A DNA stretch of 64,000 nucleotides from Loxodes magnus (Eukaryota > Ciliophora > Karyorelictea > Loxodida > Loxodidae): assembly GCA_946699065.1 (NCBI GenBank), contig CAMPDV010001445.1, positions 52,278-116,277 on the forward strand, written 5' to 3'. Numbering within the stretch: the stretch's first letter is position 1; each line of letters begins with the position of its first letter. A program made the translations under genes and the position numbers. Shown piece after piece: positions 49,109 to 59,189 of this stretch. The notes beneath the pieces are model-generated. The model searched no databases, was not told the origin of the DNA, and saw only the letters and a list, made by a program, of their open reading frames with translations.

Positions 49109-51352
49109 ATGTAGCCTAATTATTAGTCTAATGTCTAAATGCTTAACAAACCTAATAAATTTGACTATGGGATATAATAGCTAACCAAAACTATTGAGCT
49201 ATGCTAACAGCCAGATATCTAGTATTCTCTCTATGACCTGGTATCATAGCGGTGTTAGAATATCATTAATTGGATTACGGAAAACTTAAATGAACTTAGT
49301 AAAATAACCAGGTCAGATCTTGCTGAATTCGATGAAAAAACTTAAAAAACTACTCAAATAATTTAGAAGTTTAGAGAAAGAGAAAAGATAGCTAGAATAT
49401 TAGAACCTAGAGAGGATTACGACTTATTAAAGTAGATTCAATGAGATCTAGATGTATTAGATAGAAACTTAAAAATTAATACAAAAGATGAAAAGTACAG
49501 ATAAAGTCTAAATGAAATGGAATAAATGTGCTAGCGAATGAAACAAATGGACGAGTTATAATCTAAGTGTTTACAGTTGCTTGCATATTTTAATAAAGGT
49601 TAGACTTCTTTTTCGAAGGAAAATAAAATAAGCAGTCAAGAAGAACAAGTTGCGCATAAAATAGCTTGGATATATAAGCATAATCCTGAAAAAGTAGAGT
49701 AGCATTATTTGTAAAGAAAGCCAGGAATAATGTACTAGTTAAGATAAAAATACTAAGAAGAAATAATTAATGACACAGAATAAAGAAACAACTTTTAACT
49801 TATTTTTTAGGAAGAAGTAAAATTAAAAGAGCAAGATTTTCCAAATTAAATCTAGCAAGTACAATTAGAAAAGAATTATTTATAAGACTAAAAATTTTAA
49901 AACTGGTAATAGATTGTTCGTAAGTTTTACCTATTATTTTAGCATAAAAAACTGAGGGAATGAAAATGAAAATTGATAGTAACCAAGAAGATTAAATAAT
50001 ATAGATGGGAACTTAAAAGTAACAAGTAACACTATCTAATGCATATCATTAATAAAATCAAATTTAACAGTTAAATTAAGGTTATTACGAAGATAATCAA
50101 TAATAGTAATATTTAGCTTTCCCTATTTAAAGCTAAGAATAATATGACCCTTATAATAATTATTAATAAGATTAGATCTAATAGATAAAAGATGCCTATG
50201 CTAAATAATATCAAAACTAACTACATGATATGTAATTAAAACATGAAAGTTGCGTTTAGGAACTTAATAAAATACTAAAAGAAAAAGATGAAAAGTTAAA
50301 AATGAATCAAGTGCAATCCAGCATTCAGAATATAAACGAAAAATAAAAAAAAAAATATTAGGAGGAACGAAGCAGTGAATATAGTTCAATATATGAAGTA
50401 AGTCTTTATACAGGGAAAAATAGAATGCGTTAATTAATATTAAAGAGTATATAGCGGTTAGCAAGTTGAACTAGAATTGTAAGTTTTATAAATTAGCAAA
50501 ATAAAAAATACTGGAAAAGAAAAATGGGACAAATCTGTGAGTCTATTCTTAGTAGAAAATTAATAGTATTTTTAAGTTGATAGAGTATTAAATTCCTCAG
50601 AAGTTATTAAGAAAAAGATAAAGACTAATTTGATTAGTTATGAGGAAAACTCTCTAGTTCAGACGTTTGTACTTAAGAAAAGTGATAAGTAAAATATTTC
50701 AAATGAATGCTAAGTCCACTTTGAAGTGACGTAATTACCTTAAGGTTCTATTAAGTTAAAATAAGGGCTTAATAATTATTTAAATGAAGAAGTGGTTAAA
50801 ATATAGTTAGAAGTATAAAATATTGGAAAAGAGCAATGGACATAAAATGTTTCGATAGAAAATATAGATAATTTGGTATAAAATTACAAAATAGGAGACT
50901 TAAATCCAAATTAAAGCGAAATAGTGGAAATAGAAATTAAAACGGAGAAAGATTCAGGAAAATACTAGCATAAATTCTAACTTGAAGTAAATGGAAACCG
51001 TTTTGGAGAAATTTTTATCTTTTTATACGGCGTTTATAACCCTTTAACGGAATAAGATTAATAGTTAAGATAAAAATACTAAGATTTTATATAAACTTAA
51101 GATGAAGAAAATAAGAAACAGTTTAAAATGCTAAAAAAGAGGAGAGACATTTCATGATATTTCCATTATTCAAAGAAAGAATAATATAGACTAATAAGCT
51201 TAAAAAGTTTTGTTGAGATTATCCTAAGATAAAATTCAAATATGACTTAATAGGATTTGAAAAAAGATTTAGAATAACTTTTACAAAGAGAAGCTAGCAT
51301 GAACTAAGTTTAGATCGTGAAAAAATCAAGATGTCGCTGCATGATTTTTTGA
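49109..51352 (+). CDS. NBR1-like protein C (CaaX-ended)
   Basis: About 734 residues after removing introns of 23 nt (49920-49942) and 16 nt (50398-50413). The ATG at 49109 opens MQPNYQ. Order: helical N-terminus (IQYSLYDLVSQRCQNIINWI), coiled coil (LNEMEQMCQRMKQMDELQSK), Gln-rich linker with a second coiled coil (LKHESCVQELNKILKEKDEK), a first Ig-like segment (IKNTGKEKWDKSVSLFLVEN), a second (VQNIGKEQWTQNVSIENIDN ... VNGNRFGEIFIFLYGVYNP), then a UBA-like region and the tail KKSRCRCMIF before TGA. TAA/TAG as Gln and TGA as Trp (QIQWDLDVLD, DISWYFHY) occur throughout. The architecture recalls NBR1 (FW + UBA) without PB1 or ZZ. CaaX with Phe predicts prenylation and so membrane attachment; that is inferred. 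Confidence 0.75.
49920..49942 (+). other. 23-nt intron in NBR1-like gene C
   Basis: Starts GTAAGTTTTACC and ends TTATTTTAG. It links frame 2 (..NWQQIVP) to frame 1 (QKTEGMKMKIDSNQEDQ). Confidence 0.85.
50398..50413 (+). other. 16-nt intron in NBR1-like gene C
   Basis: Sequence GTAAGTCTTTATACAG. It returns the reading from frame 1 (SEYSSIYE) to frame 2 (GKIECVNQYQRVYSGQQVEL). Confidence 0.9.
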
Positions 51353-51649
51353 CTAGAAGAATTGAATAAATTAAATATAATTAACATTTTCATTTTAAAG
51401 CCAACTAATTAAATATAAGCCTTTCTAAATTCTTATTTTAAAATTAATTAACAAAACTTAAATTTAGAAACTTTGTGAATGTGAAGGGAATATAAGATAT
51501 TCCTAAAAGATGTCATAAATACAAAAGTATTTTTTAGATACAAAATGAAATATTTCTATGAATAATGAATAAACTGTAAAAACATAATAATTAGGTAAGA
51601 AATTCAAATTAAAAAATTTTAGGAAAATGAGTATTTCTTTTTAAAATTA

Positions 51650-53110
51650 TTAAACCCTGAAATAGTGAGCAATTTTCAAGATTCCATAGTTTAAAACAAT
51701 TTCACTACAGGAATTACGCTACTTCTCCTTATTTTCATTTCAACTTGGCCAAGAAGTAGTAAAATTTTTTTTAAATTTCTTGTAGATTATCTTATTTTAT
51801 CTGCAATTTCTTCAAAAGATTTTTGTGCTACTACAACTTTAAATTTAAATTTTACTAAAATAGTCTTGTGATATTTCATTGTTGGAATTGCTTCCTTCAA
51901 TTAAAGATGTTATAATTTTATTTAAAATTTTTAATTTCTTCACACTTTCATCTTCATCTTCTTCTTAAACTTGATCATCTTCATCATCAGTTTATTCCTT
52001 CTTTTATTCTTTTTACTCTTTATGTTCTTCTTCCTTCTCTTTATCTTCCTCATTCTCTTCATCTTTTTCTTGATCTTTAAATTCTTCTCCCTTAGTTGTA
52101 GAATTTTCTAATCAATCATCTTTTTCCAGTTCAAATAATTCTAATTTCCTTTTAATTAACATCCTATGAAAATTTTTTATTTGTAGATCAATGTATTCTA
52201 ATTTGTTTTTTGGAAATTAATTGATATAGTTTTGGTCATATGTTATTAGTCTTCTAATATCACATTATCCAATCTTTGCTGATATCCATTCCCGCATTTC
52301 TATATAGCAATCGCAATTCAGAATATGCTCAAACTTATCAAATTCTCCACATACGCAATGGGGATTCTCGATAGAATAATATCTGTCTTGAAGGTCTTTT
52401 CGAAAGTTGTAGATTTATGTTCTGAGTTTGTATATACTAATTATTTCTCTTTGATATTATTTATTTAATTTCAGATAGGTAATTTACGGGTATTATTATT
52501 GTTATTAGAATTGTTCTATAAATAACTTTGCAGTGGGTATCCTTTTTAGTCTTTAAGTGATTATTTTATAAAATTTGCTACTACAACTTTATTATTTGTT
52601 CTTGAATAATTTTAATTTCATCTTTCTATTTTTTTGGAGTAACTTAATAGAGTTATTAGGTTGTTTCTAAGTCAGTTGCTTCGAAACGGACTCAATTATT
52701 TTTACTTCTTTTTTTATTTATTAAAATTTATCACTTTGGTGCTAAATTACTCACGGGTCTTGGTCTAGTTCTTCCATCTTAGTTTCGTACTTCTATTTTA
52801 AATTAAATCAGGATCTGATATTTCCTTCGATAGTGTGAAAATAGGTATCATGTATGATTTATTTAAAAACTCTTTTTAAAGTATCATGACAATTCTTTTT
52901 AAATGGAATATTATTTCTTAAGTCTGCTTAATCCATTCAAAGGGTTTTTTCTATGGTTACATTACTCAAATCATCATTCTTATTTAATTTTCTTACACTA
53001 TTCCCTTCATTCAGTTCTTTATCTTTTTTTAAGGTATTTTGTTTTATATTGTCGAGATATGCTAGTACTCACCTATCCATCTTGGAAGAGTCACTAGTTA
53101 ATTTTCTTTT
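51650..53110 (-). mobile_element. 3' fragment of a second LINE
   Basis: The minus strand carries the C-terminal zinc knuckle of the LINE family (CVCGEFDKFEHILNCDC near 52.33 kb, compare CICGELDSFVHIESC in the full copy). It is followed by ISAKIGQCDIRRLITYDQN and a strongly acidic low-complexity stretch (plus strand TCATCTTCATCTTCTTC, about 51.94-52.1 kb). No catalytic reverse transcriptase motif is recognised, so this looks like a 5'-truncated or diverged copy. Confidence 0.65.
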
Positions 53111-53199
53111 GTAAATTTCTCTCTTTTAATATTAATTAAGAAGTTTGGATAGTCAAAACTAAGACGTGAACTATACTAATAAAATTATACAAATTAGTA

Positions 53200-54280
53200 A
53201 ATTAATTACATCATAAAAAATAAGAACAATTAATGGAAAAAAGCATTCTAAATCTAAACTATAATCAAATCTTTTTTTGAGAGTTACTTAATTTACGAAT
53301 CAAATTATTTTTTAGCTTACTAGTTGATTTATTTTAAAGTTGATTCTTATTAAAATTAATAAAGACATTTTGATGAGCCATTCAACTAAATAGTATGCAT
53401 ATTATAATGCTAACCAGACTTAAATTTATAACTCTAAAATATGAAGTTTCTATCCCTCTCTTTTCATTTTAGCTTTACGTTTTAATCTACTTTAATATAT
53501 TTCCACTTATATATTTTTAATCTTTATTCATTTCTATATATCTTACTACTAAGTTTATAAAGCTAAATTAAAGATAATCTTTATTTATACAACAAATGTA
53601 ATTTAAAAAATGCTTCATTAATACAATTTTTTATTTCTTAAGATAATTTAACTAAAATCCCTTTTTAGTAAGAGTAATTAAACATTCAAATCTCACTATT
53701 TTTATCGCCTTAATTTTTCAAAACTAATCCACTTTTTTTTAATTATTTCAGTTTTAAAACTCCCTATAGCTTTCTTAATATCCCACTAAGCATTAAGATA
53801 TATACGCTTAAAAGGAAAAAATCCTTATAAGCACATTTAATAACTTTAATTTATTAAATTAGTTATTTAGATTATTTTGCTATTAGAAGATATGCAAAGT
53901 ATATTAAATTTAATTGGAGACTAGAAAGGATAATTTAGATCTTAAATAGTAGATAACTCGTAAAATTAAGCTTATACAAAGGCTTATTGGTGTATATAGC
54001 AATTAATCAAAGGAAGGTTGGTTTACTTGTAGTTTATAACCAATTTTTTGGCTGAAAATGGAAAATAAAATATAAGAGGAAAATGTTGATTAGAAAATTG
54101 GAAGATAGGTAAGAAAAAATAAATTAAGCTTGTAATAAAGATCTAATAAAACGTAGATAAATAAAAGACAGAAGAATAAGAGATAATGTAGAGGAAAATG
54201 ATGAAGCTATATAGTTAATAAGAGAAGAACTTCTATTACTTGAAGGCTTACTTGAAGAAACGGATATATACTGAAATATA
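53200..54280. other. No recognised gene
   Basis: AT-rich interval between the LINE fragment and a hairpin module. The plus strand is A-rich near 54.05-54.25 kb but gives no recognisable protein. Confidence 0.3.
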
Positions 54281-54283
54281 GAA

Positions 54284-54316
54284 AGAGCAGCACACCAACG
54301 AGTTGCTACGCGCTCT
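54284..54316 (+). repeat. Hairpin module, copy 4
   Basis: AGAGCAGCACACCAACGAG, then TTGCTACGCGCTCT and an ATAATAAAATTTATTTATT tail. This is the left-end orientation, as at 18591, but no ~19-bp array or outer module precedes it. Confidence 0.8.
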
Positions 54317-54399
54317 ATAATAAAATTTATTTATTAATTAAATTATCTAATTATGATAGTATTTTACTCTTAGTTTTTATTTTAATTATTATCTTAAAT

Positions 54400-55015
54400 A
54401 AAAAAAGATGTCAGAAGGATTGTAAAAAGGATTTCTCTAAAAAATTTTTAGTAAATGGTCCCAAAAATCTTATCACCTAAACTAATAAAGAAATTTATCG
54501 CTTTAAATAGGAAATTCTCAGATCTTAAGAAAGCCCTTTTAAGTAAGAAAGGTAAATTATGCAATAAGAAGTTTCAAAATTATTTTCAACTAAAAAAAGA
54601 AGATTGATGAATGAAGCCTCAGTGTAAAACTTTGATAAACGGTAGCAATAGATTAAAAATTTATGTCATAAGATCGAAAAATTAAAACTTTTGAATTGTG
54701 AAACAAAATAATTGAATAATAAATTAAATTAAATAGTTAAAGAATAAAAATAATAAATTGGAATTGTAAATTTATTAAAAGCTCCAACATAAGCAATCTA
54801 TTAAACTTAAAAAGTTGAAATAATGTAAATAGAAAAAGTAAAAGACTGAAAAACTTAAAAATAATGCTTTTATTGAGAATTGACCAAACATCTATATAAA
54901 ATCGACAAAAAATTCTATAAATCTAAATAAATTAGATAAAAGAAAAAAGGATAAAACAAAATAATTAATAGATACTGAAAATAATAAAAAGGAATTAATA
55001 TTAATTGTGAAAAGT
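54400..55015 (+). other. Coiled-coil Gag/ORF1-like fossil (plus strand)
   Basis: The plus strand reads EASVQNFDKRQQQIKNLCHK, EKLKLLNCETKQLNNKLNQI and HLYKIDKKFYKSKQIRQKKK. The order coiled coil, knuckle-like region, basic tail parallels the protein at 36.6-37.5 kb, so it is an older relative and looks broken. It starts just inside hairpin copy 4, which fits membership of the same element family. Confidence 0.5.
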
Positions 55016-55019
55016 GATT

Positions 55020-55640
55020 AATGATAAGGAATCGGCTCCACATCCTCGGTGTCTCTTGTTGTTGTATTTTTTAGAAATAAACTTTCAGTTATTTCCGCTA
55101 ATTGATTGAATTTGGATTCTATTTGTTTAATTCTCAGATTGACTGGTTGGAAATTTTCATTTTTTAGTATCTTAGTATTAGATAATAGGTATGCGATTTA
55201 TCCTTCAAGCTTTTATACGTTTCATAAAAGTTTAAATTCTCCCATTACATAGTTTTTAGTTCTTAGTGTATTTTTTGCTAATCGTAATTTGATTGGGATA
55301 GATCCTGTTTTGAGGAGACTTTTTGCAAGATATTTTCCAATTTTTTATAAATTATAACTAGTTTCTTGAAGCTTATCTACTTCCTCTTAAACCAAAATAT
55401 TCTGAAACTGATTCCTAGGCTTTTCCTCTATAATCAAAGTTGCAACTTGATGGGCACTCTATCATTATCTGATACTCTTTCTTAATCCCATAATTTCCAG
55501 GATTTCATTTTGCATATTTCCTAAAAGTAGCCAGGAATAGTTTCCAAATATCTTTTGGCATTTTTTAGATAAATAATCTATTTAAAAAATAAGTTATAGC
55601 TATTTTTATAGCTTAAACCTTTAGCTATTTAAATACCAAA
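55020..55640 (-). other. Coiled-coil protein, minus strand, unrecognised
   Basis: The minus strand gives LLLGNMQNEILEIMGLRKSI, VQEEVDKLQETSYNLQKIGK, YLAKSLLKTGSIPIKLRLAK and IKQIESKFNQLAEITESLFL, ending near TTTRDTEDVEPIPYH. It is protein-like and coiled-coil-rich, with no recognised domain. It converges with the fossil on its left and lies back-to-back with kinase-MORN 3, 70-90 bp away. It may be an element protein or a host gene. Confidence 0.45.
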
Positions 55641-55707
55641 CTACTAACTACTTTTGTTAAATTCTGGTATTTTTAAGTTTACTTAATCTCTTTCGAGACA
55701 ATTCAAT

Positions 55708-57531
55708 ATGGGAGCTAGTAATTACTAGGGACTTATAATTCCTTATGAAAGATTATAAAAAGTAAAAATATTAGGATAAGGAAGCTTTGGAGTGGTATAT
55801 GCTGGAAAATGGAATGAAGTAAATGAAGTTGCGATAAAAGAATTTTACGAAGAGAATTTAACTTACAATACTTAGATAGAACTGAAGACTGAACTAGAAA
55901 TAATGTCATAGTTGAAACATCCAAATCTGGTTAAACTATATGGATATTGTATTTCTCCTGTGAGTTTGGTAATAGAGCTAATGTATTAATCTTTATTCAA
56001 TTTATTACAAAGTAATGAAGAGATAGATTGAAATAAAAGGTATTAGATAACTTTAGATATAGTTGAAGGCTTGAAATACATTCATTTAAAAGGGATAATA
56101 CATAGAGACCTGAAAAGTAATAATGTTTTATTGGATAGAAATTGAAAAGCTAAAATATGGGACTTTGGCTTGTCAAAATAAAAATTATTGTCAAGATAAA
56201 AAATATCCTAGTAGAGAAGTAGCTAAAAATAAGAAACATTATGTTGAATGGCACCTGAGTTATTAGGATTTAGGCCTAAATATAGTTTTTAATCTGATAT
56301 ATATGCGTTAGGAATGACTATGTGGGAGATAGCGGAGAGAAAATTACCGTATATGAATGTGATAGAAAACATTCTTATAGAAGGAGTGAAAAAAGGAGAA
56401 AGGGAGTAAATAAGTTTAGACTGTCCTTAAGAGTTTAAAGAGTGTATATAGTAGTGCTGAAGAAGCGAAGCTTAATAGAGGATAAGTTTGGAAAATCTAT
56501 AAAAAATGTTGCTAGAAGGAAAGAGAAATTTAAATAGCAAAGAACAATCAATGAAAGTATAGAATATATCTCAGATATAAATAAAGGAAGAAGATTAATC
56601 ATAAAATTCGACTGCATCTATATAAAAAGCAGAAAAAGAAATGAAGTTCGAGAATGGTAATAGATATATAGGATAAATTGTAAATGGAAAAAGATAAGAC
56701 AAAGGAACTTACTATTACAAAAACGGTAATATATACGAAGGAGACTGATAAGTAGACAAAAGAGCAGGATAAGGAGTTTTAAAATATGCAAATGGAGCTA
56801 GATACGATGGATAATGACTAAAGAATAAAAAACAAGGAAAAGGAATTTAATATTACAAAAACGGTAATACATACGAAGGAGATTGATAAATAGACAAAAG
56901 AACAGGATAAGGAGTTTTAAAATATGCAAATGGAGCTAGATATGAAGGATATTGATTAAACGATAAGAGATAAGGTAAAGGAACTTACTATTACAAAAAT
57001 GGCAATATATACGAAGGAGATTGATAAGAAGATAACAAATCAGGATAAGGAGTTTTTAAATATGCAAATGGAGATAGATACGAAGGGTAATTCTTGAATA
57101 ATAAAAGATAAGGTATAGGAATTTATTTATGCAATAATGGAGATAGTTATGAAGAATAATAATGGCAAAACAAAATGAAAGGATATGGAATTCTTAAATA
57201 TTCAAATGGTGATAGATATGAGGGATAATGATTAAATGGTAAAAAAGAAGGCAAAGGAGCATTATATTATATTAATGGTGATATATTCGAAGGATATTTT
57301 TAAGAAGACAAAAGAATATGATATGGAGTTTTAAAATATGCAAATGGAGATAGATACGAAGGATAATGATTAAACAATTAAAAATCAGGCAAAGGAACTT
57401 ATTATTGCAATAACGGGAATATATAAAAAGGCGATTGGTAAAGCAACAAAAAAATAGAATAAGAAGCATATAATAATTGGAATGAAAGGAGTAAAAGTTA
57501 ATAAAAAGATTGTTTTAGATCTAATAATTAA
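55708..57531 (+). CDS. Kinase-MORN protein 3 (TKL-type kinase + ~12 MORN repeats)
   Basis: The best-preserved member, one frame from ATG 55708 (MGASNYQGLIIPYERLQ) to TAA 57529-57531, about 607 residues. Kinase: [47 protein letters not shown] (Trp where the other copies have Cys), [38 protein letters not shown]. The QCW Trp is TGA. A linker of about 60 residues leads to about 12 MORN units of 23 residues (YKNGNIYEGDWQVDKRAGQG, YANGARYDGQWLKNKKQGKG and so on), with TGA at many conserved Trp. A kinase fused to MORN repeats suggests signalling at a membrane or cortical structure. The stop is not certain: TAA TAA also occurs at 57499, and the frame stays open under the code. Confidence 0.88.
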
Positions 57532-57741
57532 ATTTTATATAGAATATTAAATAAAATAAATATTTGTTTACAATAGCAAGAAATAAATAATTAATAATAC
57601 TTTCTTTTACATTAATGAAATTAAAAATAATCTCTAAAGATATTAGCTTGGTATATATTTTAATCTATCATTAATTAAATTAATTTCCTATGGGTTTATA
57701 AAGTAAATATCTTCAAAGTAAAATAGGATAATAAGACTTAA

Positions 57742-58110
57742 ATGGAGTACGAAGATATTAAATAAATAAAGACTAAAATCTATATTATAAAAATTTATTT
57801 CAATGAGGGAATATTTAAATTAGGATAAGAGGAGTAGCAACACGAAATAAAAAGTGAAGTAAGATACTATATATATTTTTAAGTGTTTAATGTTTAAGAT
57901 ATAAAAACTGAAAAATGTTGAAAATTAAGTAAACTGATGAAGTGAAATATAAGAAAAGCGAATAGCGCGAAAAAAGAGAGAATTAGGAGAAGGAAGAAAA
58001 AAAGAGTACAAATAAGAAATTTTAAAATAATAGTAAAATTTTAATGAGAAATTGTAAAAATTTAGAAAAAAATTTTTTTGTTCAGCGATTAATAAAATAG
58101 AAGAAAAAGG
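57742..58110 (+). CDS. Small basic protein or tail conserved behind kinase-MORN genes
   Basis: From ATG 57742 the plus strand reads MEYEDIKQIKTKIYIIKIYF, then LGQEEQQHEIKSEVRYYIYF and a very basic stretch (AKKERIRRRRKKRVQIRNF). The same stretch in reverse complement lies at about 18.66-18.96 kb behind kinase-MORN 1. Conservation of the tail supports a shared unit; whether it is translated is uncertain. Confidence 0.4.
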
Positions 58111-58419
58111 AGACTCTTAAAAATTTTGTAAAGCAGGAAATAAATTGAAGATAAAATAAAAGAGATAGCTTGGAAAGTTTGAAAAAGGAAAGGAAAGTAA
58201 AAAATTAAGTAAGTAATAAATTTTATTTGCAAAAGAGGTAACAATAAAAAGAAAATATATAAATAGTATATAAAAAAGAAAATATAAAATTAACAATCTA
58301 ATTTAATCGAATATCATATAATAAGATAAAGAGCAATAATCTTGGAATTCTTTGCATAATCAGTTCAGTAAAGGATATCAAATATACAATATGAATAAAA
58401 CAAAAAAGATTAAAGATTA

Positions 58420-58990
58420 AAATATTAGAATAAATACATGGAAAATAGGCTAGAGTAAAACTTTAATTCCTTTTATTGAAGATGCAATAAATAGTATATA
58501 ATCGTAAATGAGATACAAATTGGATGAGATTGAGAAATAATTTAATCAAATCTTTCAAACTTATTATTTTACTTTTCTTAATCTCTATATAAAACGAAAG
58601 AAATTAAAAGAAATTCAATAAGAAATTGTATAAAGACTTAATTAATAACAGGGAATATTCATATGGATATCGAAGCAATGATTAATAACTATATCTTAGA
58701 ATAAAAATACGCTGCTATGTTTGATAAAAGTAGCATCGTTATAAAAGATGCTGGTGACGAAACCGAATCTATGAAAATAATAGAAGAAAAACAAAAAATG
58801 AAAAAGAAGATTAGAAATTTATTCATTTTTATTGCTTAGGTTTTTATATTATACGAGAAAGTCCAAAAACAATAGTTTAAGAATGTGGATTTCTATATGG
58901 AGGTAAAAATATTGCGTATGAAAATCAAATATAGAATTAACTAATTAAAAAGATTTTATGAGATTGAGCTTTTATGAAATTAAGGAATTT
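58420..58990 (+). CDS. Unrecognised coiled-coil protein, plus strand
   Basis: The plus strand reads IPFIEDAINSIQSQMRYKLD, EIEKQFNQIFQTYYFTFLNL and KKLKEIQQEIVQRLNQQQG. Another frame continues from 58663 with MDIEAMINNYILEQKYAAMF and KSSIVIKDAGDETESMKIIE, then KKIRNLFIFIAQVFILYEKV. The two frames may be exons joined across a tiny intron near 58.65 kb. No family recognised. Confidence 0.4.
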
Positions 58991-59189
58991 AAAAGTAATT
59001 TTTAAGAAGAAAATTTTAAATTTTATTTTTTACTCAGCGTTTTTAAAAATTAAAACTTATAATTCTTAAAAAATTACAGAACTAACACTTTATATTAAAG
59101 ATGTCATTAAGAATTGAACAATTGACTTCTCTGTAGTAGAATTTAAATAATATTAGTAAGATTAAATGATTATCCTTATTCTTTAAGGT

